64,000 nt of DNA from an uncultured Roseobacter sp. (GTDB lineage: Bacteria; Pseudomonadota; Alphaproteobacteria; Rhodobacterales; Rhodobacteraceae), in assembly GCF_947492555.1 (NCBI RefSeq), contig NZ_CANLNE010000003.1:496001-560000 (forward strand), written 5' to 3'. The notes beneath the pieces were generated by a model, which saw only the letters and a program-made list of their open reading frames with translations, did not search any database and had not been told where the DNA came from. Position numbers and translations under genes: made by a program. Below, piece by piece: positions 26,726 through 36,213 of the stretch (position 1 is its first letter; the number at the start of each line of letters is the position of its first letter).

Positions 26726-27280
26726 TCAGGCGCCGCAGTTGCCGACCAGCGTTTCATATTGCTGGGTGATCCAGCCAAGCGCCTGCTCAGGCTCTGAGTT
26801 CTGGATGCGGTCGGAGACCTGCGCAAAAACCACGGCAGAACGGCTTTCATCAACGACGGTGTAGGTTTCGCCTGTGACCACGGTCTCATAGACAAAGAAG
26901 GCGATGGCCACGAGCAACACGCCCCGCGCCACCCCAAAGACAAAACCAAACCCCTGATCGATGCCACCCAGCGCCGACCGCTGTACCACGGAGGCAAAGA
27001 GCGGGGTAAAGAGCGAGACCACGATCAGCGCCACGGCAAAGACGAGGGCGAAGGCGCCGATGATCGACAGCTCGCAGCTGTCTGCGAGGAATTCACCGAC
27101 AACGGGGATTTCGCGCACCAGCGGTTCCACCTGCGGCGCAAAGAGAAATCCCAGCACAGCAGCGGCGATCCAGCCGACAATTGCCATGACCTCGCGCACG
27201 AGACCGCGCCCATAGGCCAGAAGCGCCGAGACGATGATGACCAGCGCCACAACGCCGTCAATGATGGTAAAACCTTCCAT
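26726..27280 (-). CDS. cvpA: CvpA family membrane protein
   Basis: This 184-residue inner-membrane protein has four hydrophobic segments and the typical DGVVALVIIVSALLAYGRG start with GLVREV after the first helix. CvpA homologues are needed for colicin V production in E. coli and for envelope homeostasis. It is directly upstream of purF and 29 bases downstream of radA. The ATG at 27280 was chosen over an in-frame TTG three codons upstream. Confidence 0.93.
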   Translation of the reverse strand: MEGFTIIDGVVALVIIVSALLAYGRGLVREVMAIVGWIAAAVLGFLFAPQVEPLVREIPVVGEFLADSCELSIIGAFALVFAVALIVVSLFTPLFASVVQRSALGGIDQGFGFVFGVARGVLLVAIAFFVYETVVTGETYTVVDESRSAVVFAQVSDRIQNSEPEQALGWITQQYETLVGNCGA

Positions 27281-27309
27281 AGTGCTCAACGCCTCTCCGT
27301 TTTTGGCTC

Positions 27310-28671
27310 TCAGCCTGCGCCAAATATTTCGCCCACAAAGCCGGTCAGGTCGCTCATCGTGTTCAGGGAAATCCCGCTGACACCAACAGCTTTGCCGCCC
27401 CCGGGGGCAATTGCAGCGGTGAAACCAAGTTTTTGCGCCTCTTTCAACCTGTTTTCGGTCTGAGTGGCGGGACGCAGCGCGCCGGAGAGGCTGATTTCGC
27501 CAAAAACCACCGTGTCGGCGGGCAATGCCGCGTCTTCCCGGGCGCTCAGAAGGGCGGCGGCCACGGCGAGATCGGCGGCAGGCTCGGAGACCTTCATGCC
27601 GCCCGCGACATTGAGATAGACGTCGAGGCCTGCAAACGGGATGCCACAGCGCGCCTCCAGCACGGCGAGGATCATCGCCAGACGCCCGCCGTCCCAGCCC
27701 ACAACCGTGCGGCGCGCCTGTGCATGGGGGGAGGGGGCGACAAGGGCCTGAAATTCCACCAGCACGGGGCGCGTGCCTTCAACCCCGGCAAACACGACAG
27801 ATCCGGGCGAGGGTTCCCCTCGTTCGGACAGAAAGAGCGCGGAGGGGTTGGCGACTTCGGACAGCCCCTGGCCGGTCATCTCGAAGACGCCGATCTCATC
27901 TGCCGGGCCAAATCGGTTTTTCACCGCGCGCAGGATGCGGAACTGGTGGCCGCGCTCGCCCTCGAAGTAGAGCACGGTATCGACCATATGCTCGACCACG
28001 CGGGGGCCTGCGATCTGGCCTTCCTTGGTCACATGGCCCACGAGGATCACGCTGATCCCCTTGCGCTTGGCAAAACTGGTCAACTCATGGGCGGCGGCAC
28101 GGACCTGGCTGACCGAGCCGGGCGCGCTTTCCACATTGTCGGCCCACATGGTCTGGATGGAATCGATGATGGCCAGCTGCGGTTTTTCCGTCTCCAGCGT
28201 GGTCAGAATATCGCGGAGGTTGGTTTCGGCGGCCAGTTTCACCGGGGCATCCGCCAGCCCGAGGCGTTGCGCGCGCATGCGCACCTGTGCTGCGGCTTCC
28301 TCGCCGGAGACATAGATGGTCTTGAGGCCCGAGCGGGCAAATTGCGCCGCGGCCTGCAAGAGCAGGGTGGATTTGCCGATACCCGGATCGCCGGCCACGA
28401 GGATCGCGGAGGCTGGCACCAGCCCCCCGCCCAGAACACGGTCCAATTCCTCGATCCCCGCTTTGGTGCGGGGCGGCGGGGCCTCTTCGGTCGCAAGATC
28501 GGTCAGGACAATCGACGCACCGCGCTTGCCGCCCAGCGATTTGGCCGGGCCTTTGGAAATTCCGGCATCTTCTGAAATGGTGTTCCACTCGCCGCAGGCT
28601 TCGCAGCGCCCGGCCCATTTGGTGGTGACATTGCCGCAGGCGGAACAGGAAAAGGAGGGGGATTTAGCCAT
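27310..28671 (-). CDS. radA: DNA repair protein RadA
   Basis: This 453-residue protein processes recombination intermediates and acts as a branch-migration ATPase. It has an N-terminal C4 zinc finger (Cys9, Cys12, Cys23, Cys26), Walker A GDPGIGKST near residue 95, the RadA-specific KNRFG motif and a C-terminal Lon-like domain. A good GGAGGGG ribosome binding site precedes the ATG at 28671. The order radA-cvpA-purF on one strand is typical of Rhodobacteraceae. Confidence 0.96.
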   Translation of the reverse strand: MAKSPSFSCSACGNVTTKWAGRCEACGEWNTISEDAGISKGPAKSLGGKRGASIVLTDLATEEAPPPRTKAGIEELDRVLGGGLVPASAILVAGDPGIGKSTLLLQAAAQFARSGLKTIYVSGEEAAAQVRMRAQRLGLADAPVKLAAETNLRDILTTLETEKPQLAIIDSIQTMWADNVESAPGSVSQVRAAAHELTSFAKRKGISVILVGHVTKEGQIAGPRVVEHMVDTVLYFEGERGHQFRILRAVKNRFGPADEIGVFEMTGQGLSEVANPSALFLSERGEPSPGSVVFAGVEGTRPVLVEFQALVAPSPHAQARRTVVGWDGGRLAMILAVLEARCGIPFAGLDVYLNVAGGMKVSEPAADLAVAAALLSAREDAALPADTVVFGEISLSGALRPATQTENRLKEAQKLGFTAAIAPGGGKAVGVSGISLNTMSDLTGFVGEIFGAG

Positions 28672-28721
28672 TCGGCTTTCATGCCCCAGCCATCCTGCGG
28701 CGTCAAAGGGTAAAGCGCGGG

Positions 28722-29480
28722 CTACTCAGCGGCGACTTTGCTCAGACGCACAACGCGTCCGGCGGTGCCCTCTGCCTGCTTTCGGGCTTCGGGCAATACT
28801 TCATCCAACTCACCGACCAGCCGGTCCAGCTGGGACTGCGCCACGGCTTCGTCCATCTCCACCCGGTTCAGCCACTGACGGATGTCGTAGTTCAACGCCT
28901 TGGCATGGTCGAGCCGCTCCTGAAACAGCGCGACCTCCTGCTGCCGCTGCACAAGGAATTCACGGGCGCGGTCTACCTTCTCGTCGGAATAGGCCTGCGC
29001 GAGGTTCTGGCTGATCTGGCTCATCTGGGCGGCCACTTCCAGAAGATCGGGCTCCAGACTGCTCAGATCCGGATGATCGCGCAGAAACTCCATGCGTTCC
29101 TTGACGGCGTCATATTCCGCCGCGGCCTGAAAGCTGCCCTTGCGGTCTTCTGCATGGGCCAGCGCATAGGCCCGGGTCACGTCTTCCATGCGCATCGAAA
29201 AGCGGTGATGCGCTGCCTCCAGCCGCATGATGCGGTTGTTGGTGGGGACAAAAAAGCACAACACCAGAAGCAAGGCGGTCAAAGTCAGCTGCGCGTACAT
29301 GCCCGCCTGGTCCACCGGTACGCCATTGACGCCCAGTGACAACTCCACCCACGGCAGCACCCCGGCAAAGGCAAGGGCGGAACCGATCACCAGAAGACAA
29401 GCGGATGTGACGATCAGAAAGAGCGAAAAGGTCTGGCAGACAGAGCGGATAATCGCGACAAGAGGGCGGGCCATTTCCAT
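28722..29480 (-). CDS. Membrane protein with long coiled coil, function unknown
   Basis: This 252-residue protein has two N-terminal membrane helices (about residues 17-43 and 60-80). A long Gln/Glu/Arg-rich helical part to residue 245 follows, likely a coiled coil (VDRAREFLVQRQQEVALF and similar). Homologues are common in Rhodobacteraceae and are sometimes labelled DNA repair protein, for which I see no catalytic or DNA-binding motif. It stands upstream of radA on the same strand, with a 50-base gap. A structural or membrane-anchoring role is possible. Confidence 0.75.
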   Translation of the reverse strand: MEMARPLVAIIRSVCQTFSLFLIVTSACLLVIGSALAFAGVLPWVELSLGVNGVPVDQAGMYAQLTLTALLLVLCFFVPTNNRIMRLEAAHHRFSMRMEDVTRAYALAHAEDRKGSFQAAAEYDAVKERMEFLRDHPDLSSLEPDLLEVAAQMSQISQNLAQAYSDEKVDRAREFLVQRQQEVALFQERLDHAKALNYDIRQWLNRVEMDEAVAQSQLDRLVGELDEVLPEARKQAEGTAGRVVRLSKVAAE

Positions 29481-29666
29481 GATGAAATACTCCGAACAAA
29501 ATCATTACAGGTCGGCAAAAAAACACCGTTACCGGGACAGAATACACCAAAACTGGCGAAAATTATAATGAAAGCAGGATATTGGTGAACGGCTTACCTT
29601 ACGCGCGAAGATTGTTCGCTGTCCGTGATCAAACGCGTTTTGTGGTCTGGATTGTCGCCAAAAACC

Positions 29667-30413
29667 TTACCTGACGGCTTCAATCGGGCCGTCGGCCTTG
29701 CCTTGGATAAACTGGTCCAGATAAGGATTGCCGCTGGTATCCATCTGGCTCACCGGTCCCGTCCATTGGATCACGCCGTCGTGCAGCATGGCGATATTGT
29801 CGGCGATGGCACGTACGGAGGTCATGTCGTGAGTGATGGTCATGGCTGTCGCGCCCATCTCCACCACGATCTCGCGGATGAGTTCGTTGATCACGCCTGA
29901 CATGATCGGGTCGAGACCGGTTGTGGGCTCGTCGAAAAAGATGATCTCGGGCTCGGCGGCGATGGCGCGGGCGAGGCCCACGCGCTTGGCCATGCCGCCC
30001 GAAAGTTCTGCGGGGAACCGGTCTGCCACGTCCGATTTCAGGCCGACGCGGCGCAGCTTTTCGATGGCAATTTCACGGGCTTCTTCGCGCGGACGTTTAA
30101 GCGAGCCGCGCAGCAGCCGGAAGGCAACGTTCTGCCAGACGGGGAGGCTGTCAAAGAGCGCACCGCCCTGAAACAGCATGCCGAACCGCGCCAGAAAGGC
30201 ATCGCGGTCACCGGTGCCTGCGTCTTTGCCATCGACGGTGATGCTGCCGCTGTCCTGCTTGACGAGACCGAGGATGCACTTCAGCGCAATGGATTTACCG
30301 GTGCCCGAACCGCCGATGATCACCATTGAGGTTCCCTTGGGGATCGACAGGTTGAGACCGCGCAGCACGTGGTTTGACCCGAACGATTTCTGGATGCCCT
30401 TCATCTCGATCAT
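29667..30413 (-). CDS. mlaF: ABC transporter ATP-binding protein, MlaF-like
   Basis: This 248-residue ATPase energises phospholipid transport between the inner and outer membrane. Walker A is GGSGTGKS (residues 34-41), the signature is LSGGMAKRVGLARA and Walker B is IIFFDEPTTGLDP. The SGGMAKRV form of the signature is characteristic of the Mla (maintenance of lipid asymmetry) ATPases. It overlaps the MlaE gene by 4 bases. No MlaD or MlaC gene is seen in the window, so those partners must be encoded elsewhere. Confidence 0.9.
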   Translation of the reverse strand: MIEMKGIQKSFGSNHVLRGLNLSIPKGTSMVIIGGSGTGKSIALKCILGLVKQDSGSITVDGKDAGTGDRDAFLARFGMLFQGGALFDSLPVWQNVAFRLLRGSLKRPREEAREIAIEKLRRVGLKSDVADRFPAELSGGMAKRVGLARAIAAEPEIIFFDEPTTGLDPIMSGVINELIREIVVEMGATAMTITHDMTSVRAIADNIAMLHDGVIQWTGPVSQMDTSGNPYLDQFIQGKADGPIEAVR

Positions 30414-31183
30414 AGCGTGAAAAACACTCCTGTGAGCACGAAATTGGCAGCCAGGATAAGAATTGCAGCGCCTTCGACGGCGGACTTCGTGGCCCGTCCC
30501 ACGCCCATGGCGCCACGGCCCGAATTCATGCCATGAAAGCAGCCCATGAGTGCGGCGGCAAAGCCAAACACGGCGCCTTTTGTAAGCGATGAGATGATGT
30601 CCAGCGGTTCAAGGAAATTGACCGTATTGCGGATATACCCTGCCGGGTTGAACCCCAGCGTGCCGGTGGCGACGGCATAGCCGCCAAAGACCCCGATGAT
30701 GTCACCCACGCCGACAAGCAGCGGCACCACCAGAACGGCAGCCAGCACGCGCGGCACGGTCAGGTATTTCATCGGGTGTGTGGAGAGGGTGACGAGCGCG
30801 TCGATCTGTTCGGTCACTTTCATCGTCGCAATTTCGGCGGCAATGGAAGAGGTCACGCGCGCAGCGATCATGAGGCCGACCAACACCGGGCCAAGCTCGC
30901 GCACCATGCCCACGGCGACGATCTGCGGCACCACCGCCTCGGCGTTGAACCGCGAGCCACCCGCGTAAATCTGGAGCGCCAGCGCGCCGCCGGTAAAGAC
31001 CGCCGTCAGCCCGACGACCGGCAATGATAGCCAGCCGATGTTGAGCAGGGCAGAGAGGAACTCGCGGCCATAGAAGGGCGGACGCAACATATGGCTGATG
31101 GCCTCTACGCCGAAGAGCGCGATCCGGCCAATTGTGGCCAGAGCCGCCATCACGGTGCGGCCTATCAGGGCGAGCGGTTTCAT
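30410..31183 (-). CDS. mlaE: MlaE-family lipid ABC transporter permease
   Basis: This 257-residue permease has five to six hydrophobic segments and the conserved motif RELGPVLVGLMIAARVTSS with EIATMKVTEQIDAL, typical of MlaE. It forms the membrane part of the Mla transporter with the ATPase of the next gene. Its ATG overlaps the alr stop by one base (TGATG), so alr, mlaE and mlaF are probably one transcriptional unit. Confidence 0.93.
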   Translation of the reverse strand: MKPLALIGRTVMAALATIGRIALFGVEAISHMLRPPFYGREFLSALLNIGWLSLPVVGLTAVFTGGALALQIYAGGSRFNAEAVVPQIVAVGMVRELGPVLVGLMIAARVTSSIAAEIATMKVTEQIDALVTLSTHPMKYLTVPRVLAAVLVVPLLVGVGDIIGVFGGYAVATGTLGFNPAGYIRNTVNFLEPLDIISSLTKGAVFGFAAALMGCFHGMNSGRGAMGVGRATKSAVEGAAILILAANFVLTGVFFTL

Positions 31184-32214
31184 CAGACGTAGACGCGTTT
31201 GTACCGCGCTCCCAGAGAGGTCAGGACTTCGTAGCCTATGGTATCGGAAAATCCGGCGACGGTGTCCACCGATTGATGTGGGCCAATCAGCTCCAGGGTG
31301 TCCGGCTCTTCGGCCAGCCCGGTCACATCCACACCGATCATGTCCATGGAAATCCGCCCGACCACGGGGACGGCGGAACTGCCGGTGTGCAGATGCGCCT
31401 GTGGTCCCATGGCCCGGATGATCCCGTCCGCGTATCCGGCGGCGATGGTGGCAATCCGCGACGGGCCGCGCGCCACCCAGGTGTTCGAATAGCCCACCGT
31501 CTCGCCCACGCTCACATCACGGATCTGGATCACAGGAACATGCAGGGCCACAACCGGGCGGGCGTCCACATAAGGCAGGCCGCCGTACAGGCCGATCCCG
31601 GGGCGGATCATGTCGAAATGGTAGTCAGACCCCAGCAGGATGCCACCTGTCGCCGCCAGAGAGCGCGGCGCGTCGATCCCTTGCGTCATCTCCACGAAGG
31701 TCTGCAGCTGCCGGGCGTTCATTGCGTGATCGGGCGCGTCGGCACAGGCGAGGTGCGACATGATGAGCGTCGGGTTCTGGCTGAGCGCCACGTCACGCAG
31801 GGCGGCCCACTCCGCATCTTCCATACCCAACCGGTTCATGCCGGTATCCAGCTGAATACCAAAAGCGTGACCGGGCAGGGACTCCACATGGCGCAGCATC
31901 TGGTCGATGGAATTCAGCATCGGCGTCAGGTTAGCGTCGCGGATCAGGGCGGTGTCGCCCTCCATATGCCCCGAAAAGACGTTGATCTTTGGGCCTTTGC
32001 CAAGGATCTGCCGCAGGGCAGCGCCTTCTTCGGCCATGGCGACGAAGAAAGTGCGCGCGCCGGCCCGCGCCAGCGCACTGGCGATGGGCTTCAAGCCCAG
32101 ACCGTAGGCATCCGCTTTGACAACGGCACCGGCATCCGATTGCGCCATGGCGCTGAGGTTGCGCCAATTGTCAATCAGGGCGGTCATGTCGATGGAAAGA
32201 ATTGCACTGGCCAT
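31183..32214 (-). CDS. alr: Alanine racemase
   Basis: This 343-residue PLP enzyme interconverts L- and D-alanine, supplying D-alanine for peptidoglycan. The PLP lysine is Lys33 in [10 protein letters not shown]. The second catalytic Tyr is in AAGYADGI near residue 255, and the MDMIGVDVT-like motif [11 protein letters not shown] follows. Length is slightly shorter than the usual 360-370 residues. It is the first gene of an apparent alr-mlaE-mlaF operon. Confidence 0.95.
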   Translation of the reverse strand: MASAILSIDMTALIDNWRNLSAMAQSDAGAVVKADAYGLGLKPIASALARAGARTFFVAMAEEGAALRQILGKGPKINVFSGHMEGDTALIRDANLTPMLNSIDQMLRHVESLPGHAFGIQLDTGMNRLGMEDAEWAALRDVALSQNPTLIMSHLACADAPDHAMNARQLQTFVEMTQGIDAPRSLAATGGILLGSDYHFDMIRPGIGLYGGLPYVDARPVVALHVPVIQIRDVSVGETVGYSNTWVARGPSRIATIAAGYADGIIRAMGPQAHLHTGSSAVPVVGRISMDMIGVDVTGLAEEPDTLELIGPHQSVDTVAGFSDTIGYEVLTSLGARYKRVYV

Positions 32215-32296
32215 TCCCGCGTTTTGACAGGGATCGGGCGAGCGTCAAGTGAAAATTGGGCCTTGGGCAAGCCCGTGCGCAGATGGCGTCGCCTGG

Positions 32297-33085
32297 TCAG
32301 GGAATGTCGAAATAAGCCCGGTTCTGTTCCCACATCTTTTCACCGATCAGGCAATCGTAGGGTTGTTCTTGTGTGAGTTGTGCACGGTAGATGCGCGCAG
32401 GCAGGCCGGCAATCTCCAACACCAGCTTGCGTTTGACGGCATCTGCGAACTGATCCCAGGCCAGAACCGGAATCACAAAGGCGCCCGGGCCCCCGATCAC
32501 GCAGTGCCGGTAGTAAATGTCCAAATCTGGAATGCCCCAGATTTCGCTCAAAGGGTCCTGCGTCATCAACGGCAAACCATTAATGATGAACCCATCGGCC
32601 AGCGCTGCGTCACGGGCGCGTTCCACCGGACGGCCCTGGTTGTTCGGTCCGTCACCGGAGACATCGATCACCCGGCGCAGCCCCTGAAACCCGTTGTCGT
32701 CGAAATCCTCTGCGGCATAGAGCAGGGCGCCCGAGATCGACGTACGCCTGAGGCCCGCATCGAACCGCGCCGTGATCCTGTGCGCAATCGCTTGTGCCTC
32801 CTGGGGCGTGGCAAGCAAGGTCCAGGGCACAACAACCCGCTGCGAGTACTCGCCCGCCCATTCCACATACGTAATGGCGATGCGGCCCAGCAGACCGTTC
32901 TCAATGGCCTTCATCACCTGCGCGCTGGTGAGCGCTTCGGCATAGCCGCGCCGCTGGATTTCCAGCTCCGCAGGCGACATGGAACGCGAGACATCCACGG
33001 CGAGGAACAGCTCCACATCCACTTCGACATCTTGTGCGGACAGGAGGGTGGGCAGGATCAGGAGCAAGGCAAGCCAGTGTCGCAT
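32297..33085 (-). CDS. DUF1194 VWA-like secreted protein
   Basis: This 262-residue protein has a Sec signal peptide (residues 1-17, ending LLSAQ) and then a von Willebrand A-like domain. The MIDAS motif DVSRSMS (Asp31, Ser33, Ser35) is near the N terminus, and RVIDVSGDGPNN is a second metal-site loop. The DUF1194 family is common in roseobacters with no assigned function. Metal-dependent protein binding in the periplasm is inference. I start at 33085, where the signal peptide begins. It is read divergently from the NUDIX gene, with 263 bases between in which I see no clear element. Confidence 0.85.
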   Translation of the reverse strand: MRHWLALLLILPTLLSAQDVEVDVELFLAVDVSRSMSPAELEIQRRGYAEALTSAQVMKAIENGLLGRIAITYVEWAGEYSQRVVVPWTLLATPQEAQAIAHRITARFDAGLRRTSISGALLYAAEDFDDNGFQGLRRVIDVSGDGPNNQGRPVERARDAALADGFIINGLPLMTQDPLSEIWGIPDLDIYYRHCVIGGPGAFVIPVLAWDQFADAVKRKLVLEIAGLPARIYRAQLTQEQPYDCLIGEKMWEQNRAYFDIP

Positions 33086-33348
33086 GTGTCCATTGCGCCA
33101 GAGAATGCGGAGCCTGTCCAATCACAAATGACGAAGCTGCATGCCACGGGGCAACTCGGGAAGTTTCGGGCCGGGTATCCGACGCAAACCGCACCCGCGT
33201 ATGTCGAGAGTAGCGGGTGGGGACGAACAACAGGCATGCTGTGTCGAGATCACCCGGCTGGATTGTCGTTGCATGATGTTTGTTGCGCAGGCGCACTCCT
33301 TTCCACCTATGGTAATGCGAGAAATAGGTACGGGGAATCGCACAGATC

Positions 33349-33780
33349 ATGATCAGCACGCCCAGACTGGCAGCGCTTGCCGTGGTGATCCGCGTGGATC
33401 ATGTCCTGCTGGTAAAGCGCAAAAACGCGCCGGATGCAGGTCTCTGGGGGTTTCCCGGCGGGCATGTGAACCTCGGAGAAACGGCGCTTGCTGCTGCCGC
33501 GCGGGAGCTTCGGGAGGAAACTGGCGTGCGTGGGCGGCCGGTGCAGTATCTTACAAATATTGATGTCATTCAGCGCGACACGCACGGCGACATGCAGTTT
33601 CATTTCCTGCTCGCAGCGGTGCTCTGCGACTTCCTGGGCGGAACGCCGGAGGCGAATGACGACGCGAGCGCGGCGGCCTGGGTGCCTGCGACCGATGTTC
33701 TGAAGGGGCGGTTTTCCTGCAGCGCGCATGTCGATGACGTACTGCGCCTTGCGCAGGCGGTTGGACACGGCAGCACGTAA
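33349..33780 (+). CDS. NUDIX hydrolase
   Basis: This 143-residue protein carries the Nudix box [20 protein letters not shown] followed by TGV (the GX5EX7REUXEEXGU pattern) at residues 38-60. It hydrolyses nucleoside diphosphates linked to another group. The N-terminal [19 protein letters not shown] and the FPGG motif resemble ADP-ribose or 8-oxo-dGTP type hydrolases, but the substrate cannot be assigned. It converges with dnaB, whose stop lies 34 bases away on the other strand. Confidence 0.92.
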   Translation: MISTPRLAALAVVIRVDHVLLVKRKNAPDAGLWGFPGGHVNLGETALAAAARELREETGVRGRPVQYLTNIDVIQRDTHGDMQFHFLLAAVLCDFLGGTPEANDDASAAAWVPATDVLKGRFSCSAHVDDVLRLAQAVGHGST

Positions 33781-33814
33781 CTGTCGTAGGACACGTGAAA
33801 ATACCTGGCCGGGC

Positions 33815-35308
33815 TCAGAACTCCCGGTCACCGCCTTGTTGCCATGGTTGCACGAGGTTGCCGAAGCGGGTGAAGCGGCCCTCGAAGCTCAGTTCAACCG
33901 TGCCGATGGGGCCGTGACGCTGCTTGCCGATCACCACCTCGGCGCGACCGTGCAGGCGTTCCATCTCTTCCTGCCACTTGGCCATGGCTTCGAGATCGTG
34001 GTCACCGGGTTTCTCGCGTTCCTTGTAGTATTCTTCGCGGAACACGAACATCACCACGTCGGCGTCCTGTTCGATGGAGCCGGATTCGCGCAGGTCGCTG
34101 AGCTGCGGGCGTTTGTCCTCGCGGTTTTCGACCTGACGTGAGAGCTGCGAGAGCGCGATCACCGGGATGTCCAGCTCCTTGGCGATGGCCTTGAGGCCCA
34201 TGGTGATCTCGGAGATTTCGTTCACGCGGTTTTCTGATTTGCCTGTGCCACGCACCAGCTGCAGGTAATCCACGATCAGCACGTCGAGCCCGTAGGTCCG
34301 TTTCAGACGCCGCGCGCGGGCCGCCAGCTGCGAGATCGGCAGGGCGGGCGTGTCGTCGATGTAAAGCGGGCAGGCTTCCAGCGCCTTGGCGGCATCGACG
34401 AAGCGACGAAATTCGGTCTCGGTCATATCGCCGCGACGGATCTGTTCGCTGGGCACTTCTGCTGCCTCTGACAGGATCCGCGCGGCGAGCTGCTCGGCAC
34501 TCATCTCTAGCGAATAAAAGCCGACAACACCGCCATCCACGGCTCCCTCGGAGCCGTCCGGCAATTGGCCGCGCTTGTAGGCCTTGGCGATGTTGAAGGC
34601 GATATTGGTGGCAAGGGAGGTCTTGCCCATGGACGGACGGCCCGCGAGAATGAGCAGGTCGGACCGGTGCAAGCCTCCAAGCTTCTTGTCCATATCGATC
34701 AGGCCGGTGGACACCCCTGCCAGGCCACCATCACGCTGATAGGCGGCATTCGCGACATTAACTGCGTCTGTTACCGCCTTGAGAAAGCTTTGAAAACCGC
34801 TCTCCACCTGACCTTGTTCCGCAAGCTTGTAGAGCGCCTGTTCGGCCTCCACGATCTGCTCGCGCGGCTCGGAGGCGACATCGACCGTCGCCGCCTTGTC
34901 GGAGATTTCACGGCCCAGCTGGATCAGGTCGCGGCGCACGGCAAGGTCATAGATCATCTGCGCATAGTCGCGCACGGCAAAGGCGGAGATTGCGGCACCG
35001 GCAAGGCGCGCGAGATAGGCGGGGCCGCCCAACTCCTTCAAGCCCTCATCGTCCTCCATGAAGGCCTTGAGCGTGACCGGTGAGGCGAGGTTGTTCTTAG
35101 CGATCCGGGCGGCGGCAATTTCGAAGATGCGCGCATGCACGGGATCATAAAAGTGTTTCGGACCGATGATAGACGCAACCCGGTCGTAAATGTCATTGTT
35201 GGTCAGGATCGCGCCCAGAAGCTGTTGCTCAGCCTCGATCGAGTGCGGCATGGTCTCCGGCGATTGCACATCGACGCCGGTCGGATTGAATGCTGCGATT
35301 TCGTTCAT
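33815..35308 (-). CDS. dnaB: Replicative DNA helicase DnaB
   Basis: This 497-residue hexameric helicase unwinds DNA at the replication fork. The N-terminal DnaB domain (IEAEQQLLGAILTNNDIYDR) interacts with primase. The RecA-like domain has Walker A GRPSMGKTS near residue 227, a conserved SLEMSAEQLAARI motif and VDYLQLVRG. The C-terminal DADVVMFVFREEYY segment is also typical. The gene is transcribed away from pyrE, and 154 bases upstream of its start probably hold its promoter. Confidence 0.97.
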   Translation of the reverse strand: MNEIAAFNPTGVDVQSPETMPHSIEAEQQLLGAILTNNDIYDRVASIIGPKHFYDPVHARIFEIAAARIAKNNLASPVTLKAFMEDDEGLKELGGPAYLARLAGAAISAFAVRDYAQMIYDLAVRRDLIQLGREISDKAATVDVASEPREQIVEAEQALYKLAEQGQVESGFQSFLKAVTDAVNVANAAYQRDGGLAGVSTGLIDMDKKLGGLHRSDLLILAGRPSMGKTSLATNIAFNIAKAYKRGQLPDGSEGAVDGGVVGFYSLEMSAEQLAARILSEAAEVPSEQIRRGDMTETEFRRFVDAAKALEACPLYIDDTPALPISQLAARARRLKRTYGLDVLIVDYLQLVRGTGKSENRVNEISEITMGLKAIAKELDIPVIALSQLSRQVENREDKRPQLSDLRESGSIEQDADVVMFVFREEYYKEREKPGDHDLEAMAKWQEEMERLHGRAEVVIGKQRHGPIGTVELSFEGRFTRFGNLVQPWQQGGDREF

Positions 35309-35462
35309 GCCTGCCCCACCTTGTCCCGGCTCTGGTCTTACCCGCGTGCCTAGGGCAAGCGCAATCAGGATAAGACGGTATAACCTGTGGATATGTTTTT
35401 ATCTCAAAAACATACCGGATCTGGTGGTGGATTGCACGCGAAATACAGGATGAGGTGGCGCG

Positions 35463-36146
35463 TCAGCTGCTTTTTCGGACGTCCTGCCAGGCGCGGGGAT
35501 CGTTCAGGAAGGTTTCGACTTCGTCCAGCGTTGTGGCGTCAAACGTGCCCTGCGCCTTGGCTTCGGCCAGCACATCCCACCAGGTGCACAGGGAATGCAG
35601 AGCAACCCCATGATCGCCAAGGGTCTTTTCCGTCTCCGGGAAAATGCCGTAGTAAAAGATCACCGCCGTGTGCCCGCAGGTCGCACCCGTGTCGCGAATC
35701 GCATCGACAAAGGAGAGCTTGGAGCCGCCGTCGGTTGTGAGGTCTTCGACCAGCAGCACGCGTTGACCTTCGCTCATATCGCCTTCGATACGTGCATTGC
35801 GACCGTAGCCTTTGGGCTTTTTGCGCACATAGGTCATGGGCAGGCCCATCCGTTCGGCGACCAGCGCCGCGAAGGGGATGCCCGCCGTTTCGCCGCCGGC
35901 GATGTTATCGAAGGCTTCAAAGCCCGCGTTGCGCATCACGGTTACGGTCAGGAAATCCATGAGTGTTGTGCGGATGCGCGGATAGCTGATCAGCTTGCGG
36001 CAATCGATGTAGGTGGGGCTGGGCAGGCCGGAGGCGAGGGTGAAGGGTTCGGCGGCGTTGAAGTGGACGGCCTTGATTTCCAGCAGCATGCGCGCGGTGA
36101 GGCGGGCCATTTCGGTGGCGTCGGGGTAGCTGCTGGGGGTCATCAT
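35463..36146 (-). CDS. pyrE: Orotate phosphoribosyltransferase
   Basis: This 227-residue enzyme joins PRPP and orotate to form OMP in pyrimidine synthesis. The PRPP motif [14 protein letters not shown] is near residue 133, and the long flexible-loop region contains [14 protein letters not shown]. Two start codons, ATG at 36146 and 36143, follow AAAGGAC; the first gives 227 residues. It is downstream of pyrC on the same strand, and a dispersed element lies between the two genes. Confidence 0.96.
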   Translation of the reverse strand: MMTPSSYPDATEMARLTARMLLEIKAVHFNAAEPFTLASGLPSPTYIDCRKLISYPRIRTTLMDFLTVTVMRNAGFEAFDNIAGGETAGIPFAALVAERMGLPMTYVRKKPKGYGRNARIEGDMSEGQRVLLVEDLTTDGGSKLSFVDAIRDTGATCGHTAVIFYYGIFPETEKTLGDHGVALHSLCTWWDVLAEAKAQGTFDATTLDEVETFLNDPRAWQDVRKSS

Positions 36147-36179
36147 GTTGTCCTTTGCTGTCGTGCCGGAAAGAGTCTT

Positions 36180-36213
36180 GCCTCCGGCGGGGATATTTCT
36201 GGCCAGAAGAAAC
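36180..36213 (-). repeat. Copy 3 of a dispersed gene-3'-end element
   Basis: This is the clearest copy. On the minus strand it starts at the pyrC stop with GTTTCTTCTGGCC and continues with an AAATATCCCC core and GCCGGAGGC. Its 12-base centre TTCTGGCCAGAA (36197-36208) is a perfect palindrome. It separates pyrC from pyrE, so it is transcribed. Copies 1, 2 and 4 are at 7180, 23845 and 40499. Confidence 0.65.
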
